Assembly: GCA_905202115.1 (NCBI GenBank)
Contig: CAJKQZ010000065.1
Location: 1 to 11,733 of the forward strand
Length of the DNA: 11,733 nt
Source of the DNA: an uncultured Prevotellaceae bacterium
Lineage (GTDB): Bacteria; Bacteroidota; Bacteroidia; Bacteroidales; Bacteroidaceae
Reading direction: 5' to 3'
The notes beneath the pieces are model-generated. The model was not told where the DNA came from. It ran no database searches and was given only the letters and a program-made list of their open reading frames with translations. This document shows, one piece after another, positions 1-6,786 of the stretch. Numbering within the stretch: position 1 is the first letter of the stretch; every line of letters begins with the position of its first letter. The translations under genes were made by a program, and so were the position numbers.

Positions 1-97
1 ACATATTTTCGATTATCTCCCTTGTATTTTCAATTTACTGCGGGAACTTTTTTACTCATGCAAAAAAAATATTTTTTCTTTTGCCATAACTTTTTTC
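1..97 (+). repeat. Phased dyad array, copy A (cut by window start) with AT-rich tail
   Basis: The window opens inside the array. The right half of dyad 2 (ACATA) is at 1-5, dyad 3 (TATCTCCCTTGTA) at 14-26, and the invariant CTGCGGGAA at 38-46. The spacings equal those of the three complete copies: dyad 3 is centred at 20, and CTGCGGGAA begins 18 bp after that centre. The third dyad has a degenerate right half (CTTGTA in place of GAGATA), identical to copy D. After CTGCGGGAA, an AT-rich tail to about 97 (T-run, A-run, TATT, T-runs) also aligns with copy D with roughly one 1-nt indel. It lies about 250 bp upstream of the DUF1016 gene. That it is a repeat is seen directly; its function is unknown. 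Confidence 0.8.
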
Positions 98-240
98 TCC
101 ACGCCACCATGCGGCAACAAACACTACCCCACGGAAAATGCGCGGCATGGCACGATGATTCCGCAGAGCAGCAAAGACCACTGCCGCATAGTGCCACACA
201 AAGTAAAGGGGCAAATGCCGCCCATATCAGTATTTTTCCA

Positions 241-248
241 TATTTTTG
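241..248 (+). promoter_or_regulatory. Possible -7 promoter element (TATTTTTG) for the DUF1016 gene
   Basis: TATTTTTG fits the Bacteroidetes -7 consensus TAnnTTTG and would give a leader of roughly 35 nt before the ATG at 292. I see no convincing TTG or TTTG -33 element about 19-20 bp upstream, so this is a weak call in an AT-rich stretch. Confidence 0.3.
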
Positions 249-291
249 AGGCACATAGCCGTCGGGCTACTCAAACACAAGCAGTTCACCA

Positions 292-1350
292 ATGAGCAAC
301 GAAAGCCTTATTGCGCCCAACAGCGCAGAATTCATAAACGATATCAAACAGATTGTAACCCAGGCACGCCATAAGGCATACGCCGCCATAAACTCGGCTA
401 TGGTCGAGGCCTACTGGCAAATGGGAAAACGCATAGTGGAGCAAGAACAGGAAGGCAGGCAGCGTGCCGATTACGGAACACGGCTGCTTAAAACCCTGTC
501 GGAGGAACTCACCCGAGAATTCGGCAAAGGGTTTTCTGTTCCCAATTTATATCATTTCCGCCTTTTCTATTTAACCTTTCCCGAAATATTCTCCACACCG
601 TGGAGAATATTGACATGGTCACACTACAAGCGGCTACTTCGTGTAACCAACGCACAAGCCCGCGAGTGGTACCTCAAGGAAGCCACCGAACAGATGTGGA
701 GCTACCGTACGCTCGACCGCAACATCGCCTCGCAGTATTACGAACGACTCCTGCTCTCGCAACACAAGGACGCCGTTGAAAAGGAGATGAAAACTCTGAC
801 TAAGCCCTATGAATGCGACCGGAACGAATTCATCAAAAACCCAACCGTCGCCGAATTTATAGGACTTTCACCCAACAGCGACTTCACCGAATCGGATCTC
901 GAGTCGGCCATTATCGGCAATCTTCAGAAATTTATGCTCGAATTGGGCAAGGGATTCTCGTTCGTTGCACGGCAGAAACTCATACGCACCGAGAAGAGAG
1001 ACTATTTCATAGACCTTGTGTTCTACAACTACATCTTGAAATCGTTCGTGCTTATAGACATCAAAGCCACAACAGTCTCGCACCAGGATGTGGGACAAAT
1101 GGACATGTACGTGCGCATGTACGACGAGCGTGTGCGCGGCGAGGGCGACAATCCCACAATCGGCATACTGCTGTGCTCCGATACCGACAATGACATTGCG
1201 CGCTACTCCGTGCTGCACGACAACGACAGGCTCTTTGCCTCGAAATACATGCTCTATATGCCTTCAGAGAAAGAACTGCGCGAAGAAATAGAGCGCCAGA
1301 AAGAGTTTTTCAGGCTGCAGCACGAAACAGATACTCCCCAACACGCCTGA
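292..1350 (+). CDS. DUF1016 / YhcG-type PDDEXK nuclease domain protein
   Basis: This is a 352-residue protein of the DUF1016 (YhcG-like) family. It has an N-terminal DUF1016_N helical region (about residues 10-165) and a C-terminal PDDEXK-type nuclease fold (about 170-330). Family hallmarks are visible: AYWQMGKRIVEQEQ, YGTRLLKTLSEEL, the TPWRILTWSHYKRLL block, and SYRTLDRNIASQYYERLL. In the nuclease core, FIDLVFYN supplies Asp241 and VLIDIKA supplies the D-x-K pair Asp256/Lys258; many relatives have E-x-K here. The ending DNPTIGILLCSDTDN is typical of the family. The length is normal and nothing is broken. Members are predicted DNA endonucleases, often near restriction or mobile genes, but a precise role is not established. 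It stands alone, upstream of the rhamnose cluster and downstream of array A, with no link to rhamnose metabolism. A second, broken homologue lies at the other end of the window. Confidence 0.9.
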   Translation: MSNESLIAPNSAEFINDIKQIVTQARHKAYAAINSAMVEAYWQMGKRIVEQEQEGRQRADYGTRLLKTLSEELTREFGKGFSVPNLYHFRLFYLTFPEIFSTPWRILTWSHYKRLLRVTNAQAREWYLKEATEQMWSYRTLDRNIASQYYERLLLSQHKDAVEKEMKTLTKPYECDRNEFIKNPTVAEFIGLSPNSDFTESDLESAIIGNLQKFMLELGKGFSFVARQKLIRTEKRDYFIDLVFYNYILKSFVLIDIKATTVSHQDVGQMDMYVRMYDERVRGEGDNPTIGILLCSDTDNDIARYSVLHDNDRLFASKYMLYMPSEKELREEIERQKEFFRLQHETDTPQHA

Positions 1351-1363
1351 ACGCACTAAAACG

Positions 1364-1380
1364 AAACGGAACATCCGTTT
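1364..1380 (+). terminator. Short hairpin after the DUF1016 gene
   Basis: AAACGGA (1364-1370) and TCCGTTT (1374-1380) form a perfect 7-bp stem with a 3-nt loop, starting 14 nt after the stop codon. The left arm has A residues on its 5' side but no T-run follows, so it is a weak or factor-assisted terminator at best. Confidence 0.35.
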
Positions 1381-1397
1381 ATGCCAAACGGGGCACA

Positions 1398-1477
1398 AAA
1401 ATTATCTCTGAGATATTTTAAATTATGTCTGACATATTTCGAAATATCTCAGAGATAATTTTTTTCTGCTGCGGGAA
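1398..1477 (+). repeat. Phased dyad array, copy B (upstream of rhaB)
   Basis: Three 13-bp dyads have exact 21-bp spacing: TATCTCTGAGATA (1403-1415, centre 1409), TATGTCTGACATA (1424-1436, centre 1430) and TATCTCAGAGATA (1445-1457, centre 1451). CTGCGGGAA (1469-1477) starts 18 bp after the third centre. Unit 3 is the inverted image of unit 1: 21 bp at 1398-1418 are perfectly complementary to 1442-1462. The whole 65 bp therefore reads as a large near-palindrome centred on the middle dyad. It lies about 85 bp upstream of the TATATTTG promoter-like element and about 155 bp before the rhaB start, a plausible place for upstream regulatory sites. Because related arrays also sit away from promoters, a dispersed intergenic repeat is equally possible. 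Confidence 0.85.
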
Positions 1478-1560
1478 CAAATTTTCGCCACCCCTCCGGA
1501 AACATTTGTACTTCAAAGAAAAAAAGGAGAAAAAGATATCCGTACCTTACAAAAAAAGGG

Positions 1561-1568
1561 TATATTTG
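1561..1568 (+). promoter_or_regulatory. Candidate -7 element (TATATTTG) for rhaB
   Basis: TATATTTG matches the Bacteroidetes primary-sigma -7 consensus TAnnTTTG exactly. It lies 65 nt before the rhaB start codon, which predicts a leader of about 55-60 nt. A clear -33 TTG/TTTG is not visible at the usual spacing, as is common at activator-dependent promoters. The known rha operon of Bacteroides uses an AraC-type activator, so dependence on an activator here is an inference. Confidence 0.5.
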
Positions 1569-1584
1569 TATTTTAAACATCAAA

Positions 1585-1602
1585 TCGTTTCTCCTGAAAC
1601 GA
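1585..1602 (+). promoter_or_regulatory. Inverted repeat in the rhaB leader
   Basis: TCGTTTC (1585-1591) and GAAACGA (1596-1602) are perfect 7-bp inverted arms around TCCT. The element begins 17 nt after the TATATTTG box, so it falls at or just after the expected transcription start and would be within the mRNA leader. It could be an operator or a 5' mRNA stem-loop. No matching copy was seen before rhaA. Confidence 0.35.
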
Positions 1603-1632
1603 CAGAAAACAACTCTGAAACATATTAAAAGC

Positions 1633-3057
1633 ATGAAAACATTCAATTTCTTAGCATTCGACGTGGGTGCCACCAGCGGGCGGGGAATGCTCGCCACAGT
1701 AAGCGGCAACTCGTTCGAAATGAAAGAGATCTACCGGTTTCCCAATGCCATAATGAACATTCACGGCAAATTCTACTGGGACATCTACGCCATATACGAC
1801 CACCTGAAAAAAGCCCTCGCCGCCGTGCGCGACTTAGGCGTGAAACTCGACTCGATAGGTATCGACACATGGGGCTGCGACTTCGGATACATCGGTCCCG
1901 ACGGCACACTGCTGGGACTGCCGCGGGCTTATCGCGACCAGTACACCGCAGGAATGCCAGAAAAAGTGTACCAAACCGTACCGCGCGATGAACTTTACTC
2001 GCAGACGGGAATACAGATTCTGAACTTCAACTCCCTTTTCCAGGTAATCAAGGCCAAAGAAGAAGGCTTCTCTCCCCGCATGAATGCCGACAAGATTCTG
2101 TTCATACCCGACCTGCTGTCTTACTTCTGCACCGGCCGCATGTATGCCGAATATACCGTGGCCTCGACCTCGCAAATGCTCAACGCCTCAACGCGCACAT
2201 GGGACAAGGAGCTGCTCGCCCGCTTAGGAGTAGAAAAGCACCTGCTGCCCGAGATAATACAGCCCGGCACATGCGCAGGAATGCTACTGCCCTCAATTGC
2301 CGAGGAAATAGGAATAGAGCCCGTGCCCGTGATAGCCGTTGCCGGCCACGACACAGCGTCGGCCATAGCCGCCGTGCCGGCAAGCGACGGAAACTTCGCC
2401 TATCTGAGCAGCGGCACATGGAGCCTAATGGGAATAGAAACGCAGCAGCCCATACTCACGGCCGACTCGTGCGAGAAAAACTACACCAACGAAGGCGGCA
2501 TTGAGGGAACCACACGCTTCCTGAAAAACATCACCGGCATGTGGCTGCTCGAGCAGAGCCGCAAGTGCTGGGCGCGCGAAGGACGCAACTACACCTATCC
2601 GCAGATAGAGGAAATGTTCCGGAGCGAAATAGACTTCGCCTCGACCGTCGACCCCGACGACCCGCGCTTTGCCAATCCCGACAACATGGCCGAGGCAATA
2701 AAGGAATACTGCCGCGAACACGGCAACCCCGTTCCCGCAAACGACGCACAGATGATCTCGTGCATTCTCCACAGCCTCGCAGCAAAATATCTCGACGTTA
2801 TAAAGGCGCTGCAAAGCATGGCCTCGTTCAACATCGACAAACTGCACATCATCGGCGGAGGCTCGGCCAACAAAACAATGTGCCAGCTCACCGCCGACAC
2901 GATAGGCATGCCCGTAATAGCAGGACCGGCAGAAGCTACCGCCATAGGCAACGCAATGATTCAGGCACAGGCGGCCAGACTCTACAAAGACCGCTGGGAA
3001 ATGCGCGCCGCCGTGGCCCGCACAATCGGCACCGTAACCTACATGCCGCAGAAATAA
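1633..3057 (+). CDS. rhaB: Rhamnulokinase (RhaB, FGGY carbohydrate kinase)
   Basis: This cytoplasmic kinase phosphorylates L-rhamnulose to L-rhamnulose-1-phosphate with ATP, the second step of rhamnose breakdown. The 474-residue protein has the two-domain FGGY/actin-like fold. The N-terminal phosphate-binding motif is AFDVGATSGRG (Asp10 to Gly18), IDTWGCDFG marks the sugar-binding region, and GHDTASA gives Asp240, equivalent to the catalytic base Asp237 of E. coli RhaB. YLSSGTWSLMG and NEGGIEGTTRFLKNITGMW are rhamnulokinase-specific, and IIGGGSANKTMCQ (about 406-418) is the adenosine-binding motif. The length is close to the E. coli enzyme (489). The ATG at 1633 puts the DxGATSGR motif at the usual distance from the N-terminus. 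The leader is AT-rich without a Shine-Dalgarno sequence. The next gene starts about 50 nt later on the same strand, so the two are probably cotranscribed. It is separated from rhaA by the rhamnosidase gene and array C. Confidence 0.96.
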   Translation: MKTFNFLAFDVGATSGRGMLATVSGNSFEMKEIYRFPNAIMNIHGKFYWDIYAIYDHLKKALAAVRDLGVKLDSIGIDTWGCDFGYIGPDGTLLGLPRAYRDQYTAGMPEKVYQTVPRDELYSQTGIQILNFNSLFQVIKAKEEGFSPRMNADKILFIPDLLSYFCTGRMYAEYTVASTSQMLNASTRTWDKELLARLGVEKHLLPEIIQPGTCAGMLLPSIAEEIGIEPVPVIAVAGHDTASAIAAVPASDGNFAYLSSGTWSLMGIETQQPILTADSCEKNYTNEGGIEGTTRFLKNITGMWLLEQSRKCWAREGRNYTYPQIEEMFRSEIDFASTVDPDDPRFANPDNMAEAIKEYCREHGNPVPANDAQMISCILHSLAAKYLDVIKALQSMASFNIDKLHIIGGGSANKTMCQLTADTIGMPVIAGPAEATAIGNAMIQAQAARLYKDRWEMRAAVARTIGTVTYMPQK

Positions 3058-3108
3058 CAAATACGCACCATAACCCAACCACCGTTTAAAACCAATAACA
3101 AAAGAGTG

Positions 3109-6100
3109 ATGATTAGAAAAACCCTTCTCGCGCTCGCAGCCGTCATAATGCTAGTGCCCGCTGCCGCGCAGACTATCGAAAACCTAACCACCGAATACAT
3201 GGACTGCCCTCTCGGCATTGACGTAAAACAACCTGTGTTCGGCTGGCAGATGAAAAGCAAAAGCTACGGCGCGGCACAGAAAGCCTACCGCATTGTCATG
3301 GCCGCCTCGGCCGAAGACCTCGCCAAAGGCAATTACCTGTACGACACCGGAACCGTAAACTCCTCGCTCTCGGTAAACATAAAATACAACGGCAAGGAAC
3401 TCGCTCCCTGCACACGCTATTTCTGGAAAGTGTTAGTGACCAACGAGAAAAACAAAGTCATATCGTCTGAAGTGAAATGGTTTGAAACCGGTCTGCTGGG
3501 CGGTCTGTGGGACAACGCCATGTGGATAGCTTCCAACAAGACGCAGGTTTCGCCCTACCGCGCCATGTTTGCCCTTGAATACGACGTGGAGACAGGCGGG
3601 AAACCCGGCGTCTCGAAATTCATACTCGGAGCGCCCAACGAGGAAAACTACGTTTACGTAACTCTCGACACACGCAACAAAGCACGTCTGCTGCTCGGAA
3701 ACTCCTTATATAATAAGGAACACGAACAACACAGCCTCGACATCTCCGACATTATTCCGCAAGACAAGGCAGCCGGTAAACACCATGTACGGCTACAGGT
3801 AAACTGCGGAGGCGACTACGAATATCACATACAAATAGACGGGAAACAGGTGAGACAAAACGACCGCGACCAGTTCAACGTAAACTGCATGCGCGACAGC
3901 GTAGGCCGCAACGACAGTCACCTTTACAAAATAGGCTACAAACAGCCGGCAGGTTTCGACGCCGTATTCTCGAACATAAAAGTACTCAGCTACAAATGGG
4001 ATAACGTAGTACTAAACAACAGCCCAAAGACCTACAACGCCAAAGGCGACAACAAAATAGTGCTCTGGACGCCGGCCGACGACATAATGGCACCGATTTT
4101 GCGGCGTACCGTGAACATCGCCAAAACAATAAAACGGGCACGTCTCTACGCTACGGCACGCGGTTTCTACAACTTCTACATAAACGGACAGAAAGTAGGC
4201 GACGGTTATCTCAATCCGGGCTGGACAGACTTCCGTTACAGAATAATGTATAACACCTACGACGTTACCGACCTGCTGTGCCAGGGCAAAAACGGCCTCG
4301 GCATAGAACTCGGCAACGGGTGGTTCTGCAGCACCTACGGCTGGACAGGAAGCCAGTGGGAAGACCAATACGGCTACAAGCCTTCGGCAATGGCAATGAT
4401 AAAAGTCGAATACACCGACGGCACAAGCGAAAACATCGTAACCGACAACAGCTGGAAAGTATACAACCGCGGCCCGCTGTACGTTGACAACCTGTACCAC
4501 GGCGTTATTTACGACGCCCGCCGCGAAGTGAACGGCTGGCAGAAAGCCGACTTCGACGATTCGTCGTGGGAACAGGTGGCAATTGCCGCCTTCCCCTCTC
4601 CCAACACCGAGATACAAGGTTACGTAGGAATGGAGATAAAAAACAACATAACCCTGAAAGCGAAAAAAATGACCCGCGTAGGCAACCGGTTCATATACGA
4701 CATGGGGCAGAACATGGCCGGCATTCCGCGACTCAAGAACATGAAAGGCAAAAAGGGCCAGACCATAACCATTTGCTTTGCCGAAATGCTTTATCCCGAA
4801 TCTGTACCTGAAAATCCGCGCGCACCGCTCTCAAAAGAAGTATACGAGCGCAACAAAGGACAGATGTACACCGACAACTACCGCTCGGCTATTTCCACCG
4901 ATTATTACACTTTCAAAGGCGCTCCCGAGGGCGAAACATTCGAGCCTCCCTTTACACAGCATGGCTACCGCTATGTTTCTATCGACGGGCTCGAAAATCC
5001 GCTGCCGTTAGAGGACGTTGAAGGAATCGTGCTCGAATCCATAGGAGAGCAGACAAGCCACTATGAAACGTCGAACGCCGACATCAACCAGCTGTTCAAC
5101 AATATCGTATGGGGACAGCGGGGAAATTTCCTTGCCATTCCCACCGACTGTCCGCAACGCGACGAGCGCTTAGGCTGGACCGGCGACGCAAACATTTTCT
5201 GCCGCGCTGCAACTTATAACATGATGACCGAGCCGTTCTACAACCGCTGGTTCTATACCGTGCGCGACCAAAAAAGCACCAACGGCGACACGGGAGGATA
5301 CTACCCCATGCTCGGCACCACAAAAGCCGGTGCGCTCAACCATGACTTCGAGCGCGGCTGCGGCTGGGCCGAATTTACAATCACAATCCCCTGGCAGATG
5401 TATCAGCAATACGGCGACCTTGAATTTGTTCGCCGCCATTACAGTTCGATGAAAGACTTCATGAATTTCCTCGAGCACCAGGCAAAAGACTACATCTCTC
5501 CCGACGCCACTTATTGGGGCGACTGGGTTGCTCCCGTGCCCACAAACATTTCTCTGCTCAGCACCGCTTATTTCGGATACGCCGCAAAACTCATGAAAGA
5601 AATGGCAAACGCGCTCGGCAACTCGGAAGACGCCGCATATTACGGAGAACTTTACAAAAAAGTAAGCAATGCGTTCTGCAACACTTTCTTCGACAAAGAC
5701 GGCTATACCGTAGAAGGCAACAAAGAAGGCAAACCACGAATGGACACGCAGACTTCTTACATACTTCCTCTGGAATTTCTGGAACTGCCCGACGACCTCA
5801 GACAAAAAGCTGTAAAACATTTATGTGAGGCTATAGAACGCAGCGGCAATCACCTGCAGACGGGCTTCCTCGGCACGCCTCACATTTGCAACGTTCTTTC
5901 GAACAGCGGTCACAGCGACCTTGCCTACAAACTTTACGTACAGACAGAATATCCGTCATGGCTCTTCCCCGTAAAACAAGGAGCCACCACGATGTGGGAA
6001 CGCTGGAATTCATACACCATAAAGGAAGGTTTCGGCGACGTAGGTATGAACTCGTTCAACCATTACGCATACGGCGCAGTCGAAGAGTGGATTATGTCGC

Positions 6101-6435
6101 ACAACCTCGGAATTCAGCGCGATGAAACGCAACCAGCTTACAAGCACATTCTTATTCAGCCCGAAATAGACGAGACTTTCAGCTACGCAAAAGGAGGATT
6201 CCGCTCGGTTTACGGCGACATATCCAGCGCATGGAAGATTACGAAAAACGGAGCGGACATTGAGTTCACCATTCCGGCAAACACCACCGCCACATTCACT
6301 CTTCCGGTAAATGCAATGGACGATCTGAAAATTAAAAGCGGCAAAAAAGGCGTAAGCAGCCAGTCGTTCAAAAACGGGAAAGCCGTATACGAACTCAAAT
6401 CGGGATCATACGAATTCACACTGAACAGAAAATAA
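3109..6435 (+). CDS. Secreted alpha-L-rhamnosidase, GH78 family
   Basis: This large exo-acting hydrolase removes terminal alpha-L-rhamnose from glycans or glycosides and probably acts in the periplasm. The ATG at 3109 is preferred to the adjacent in-frame GTG at 3106. It opens a signal peptide (MIRKTLLALAAVIMLVPAAA, cleavage before Gln) with no lipobox Cys. Numbering from that ATG (1108 residues), the domains are an Ig-like N-terminal domain (about 22-130), a beta-rich insert (about 150-300), the Bac_rhamnosid_N carbohydrate-binding-like domain (about 330-500), a ConA-like domain (about 510-640), the (alpha/alpha)6 catalytic barrel (about 645-1000) and a C-terminal beta-sandwich. The acidic motif DCPQRDERLGWTGD supplies Asp680, Glu686 (expected general acid) and Asp693; TMWERW gives Glu964 (expected base). 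GH78 enzymes invert configuration. Its place directly after rhaB couples sugar release to catabolism. The exact substrate linkage cannot be read from sequence. Confidence 0.95.
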   Translation: MIRKTLLALAAVIMLVPAAAQTIENLTTEYMDCPLGIDVKQPVFGWQMKSKSYGAAQKAYRIVMAASAEDLAKGNYLYDTGTVNSSLSVNIKYNGKELAPCTRYFWKVLVTNEKNKVISSEVKWFETGLLGGLWDNAMWIASNKTQVSPYRAMFALEYDVETGGKPGVSKFILGAPNEENYVYVTLDTRNKARLLLGNSLYNKEHEQHSLDISDIIPQDKAAGKHHVRLQVNCGGDYEYHIQIDGKQVRQNDRDQFNVNCMRDSVGRNDSHLYKIGYKQPAGFDAVFSNIKVLSYKWDNVVLNNSPKTYNAKGDNKIVLWTPADDIMAPILRRTVNIAKTIKRARLYATARGFYNFYINGQKVGDGYLNPGWTDFRYRIMYNTYDVTDLLCQGKNGLGIELGNGWFCSTYGWTGSQWEDQYGYKPSAMAMIKVEYTDGTSENIVTDNSWKVYNRGPLYVDNLYHGVIYDARREVNGWQKADFDDSSWEQVAIAAFPSPNTEIQGYVGMEIKNNITLKAKKMTRVGNRFIYDMGQNMAGIPRLKNMKGKKGQTITICFAEMLYPESVPENPRAPLSKEVYERNKGQMYTDNYRSAISTDYYTFKGAPEGETFEPPFTQHGYRYVSIDGLENPLPLEDVEGIVLESIGEQTSHYETSNADINQLFNNIVWGQRGNFLAIPTDCPQRDERLGWTGDANIFCRAATYNMMTEPFYNRWFYTVRDQKSTNGDTGGYYPMLGTTKAGALNHDFERGCGWAEFTITIPWQMYQQYGDLEFVRRHYSSMKDFMNFLEHQAKDYISPDATYWGDWVAPVPTNISLLSTAYFGYAAKLMKEMANALGNSEDAAYYGELYKKVSNAFCNTFFDKDGYTVEGNKEGKPRMDTQTSYILPLEFLELPDDLRQKAVKHLCEAIERSGNHLQTGFLGTPHICNVLSNSGHSDLAYKLYVQTEYPSWLFPVKQGATTMWERWNSYTIKEGFGDVGMNSFNHYAYGAVEEWIMSHNLGIQRDETQPAYKHILIQPEIDETFSYAKGGFRSVYGDISSAWKITKNGADIEFTIPANTTATFTLPVNAMDDLKIKSGKKGVSSQSFKNGKAVYELKSGSYEFTLNRK

Positions 6436-6484
6436 GAATTCCGCAACGCCATGCGAATTAACATAGCACTGTACGGGCACACTA

Positions 6485-6515
6485 CCGGAAAGCGTCATTT
6501 CTGTGACGTTTCCGG
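6485..6515 (+). terminator. Hairpin after the GH78 gene
   Basis: CCGGAAA-CGTCA (6485-6497, with one bulged G at 6492) pairs with TGACGTTTCCGG (6504-6515) around a 6-nt loop. This gives a 12-bp stem about 50 nt after the stop codon. No T-run follows, so it is either a factor-assisted terminator or an mRNA 3'-end stabilising or processing structure. Confidence 0.5.
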
Positions 6516-6560
6516 ACATGTATGCCTTAGTGTTTTCTCTGTGCAAAATGACGTGCGAAA

Positions 6561-6638
6561 AAATATGTCTGAGATATTTTAAAATATCTCAGACATATTT
6601 CAAATTACCTCAGAGATAATTTTATTTTCCTGCGGGAA
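6561..6638 (+). repeat. Phased dyad array, copy C, with a perfect 40-bp palindrome (upstream of rhaA)
   Basis: Dyads TATGTCTGAGATA (6564-6576, centre 6570), TATCTCAGACATA (6585-6597, centre 6591) and TACCTCAGAGATA (6606-6618, centre 6612) are again spaced exactly 21 bp apart, with CTGCGGGAA at 6630-6638. Dyads 1 and 2 are each slightly asymmetric but are exact mirror images. As a result 6561-6580 is the perfect reverse complement of 6581-6600, a 40-bp palindrome with no spacer. It lies 148 bp before the rhaA start. As RNA this part would fold into a long AU-rich hairpin; as DNA it could extrude or bind paired dimers. Confidence 0.87.
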
Positions 6639-6786
6639 ATTCCAAAACGCATAGACACAAAAATCGCCCAACCGGCAAACGCCTCCAAAAAGCGGTAAGC
6701 GCTTCAAGCAAACAAGCGTCACCCGCAAAAAATCATCCACACAACAATACAAACAAATAGAACACATATTATATAATACAACAACC

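Larger units (their letters stand above)
6436..6786 (+). other. Gene-free interval between the GH78 gene and rhaA
   Basis: These 351 bp hold a hairpin (6485-6515), array C (6561-6638), and a 148-nt A/C-rich leader before rhaA. No open frame with coding character was found on either strand. No TAnnTTTG promoter box is evident near rhaA, although TATTATATAATA at 6767-6778 is very AT-rich and lies 8 nt before the ATG. It is not clear whether rhaA is expressed by readthrough from rhaB-GH78 or from its own promoter. Confidence 0.6.

Noticed and set aside
22..249. Open frame of 75 codons (+) before the DUF1016 gene
   Set aside because: It begins in array A and runs through homopolymer T and A tracts with no family resemblance or coding bias; an overlapping minus-strand frame is equally long. 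The similarity to the array D frame is reported separately as a finding, not as a gene.
1425..1628. 67-codon open frame (+) starting in array B
   Set aside because: It starts in a dyad, spans the promoter-like region and the leader hairpin, and is rich in Lys and Phe from AT-rich DNA. It looks like a chance frame over a repeat.
2425..3078. 217-codon minus-strand open frame opposite rhaB
   Set aside because: It is antisense to the well-supported rhaB kinase motifs; the Cys/His/Val-rich composition is typical of a shadow frame.
6697..6704. AAGCGCTT in the rhaA leader and CAAGCGCTTG at 10119-10128 as a shared operator
   Set aside because: Only an 8-bp core is shared, the second copy lies after rhaD with no gene to control, and such short palindromes are expected by chance.
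6767..6778. TATTATATAATA palindrome as the rhaA promoter or operator
   Set aside because: It sits 8 nt before the ATG, too close for a -7 element with a normal leader, and does not match TAnnTTTG; more likely just an AT-rich translation-initiation region.
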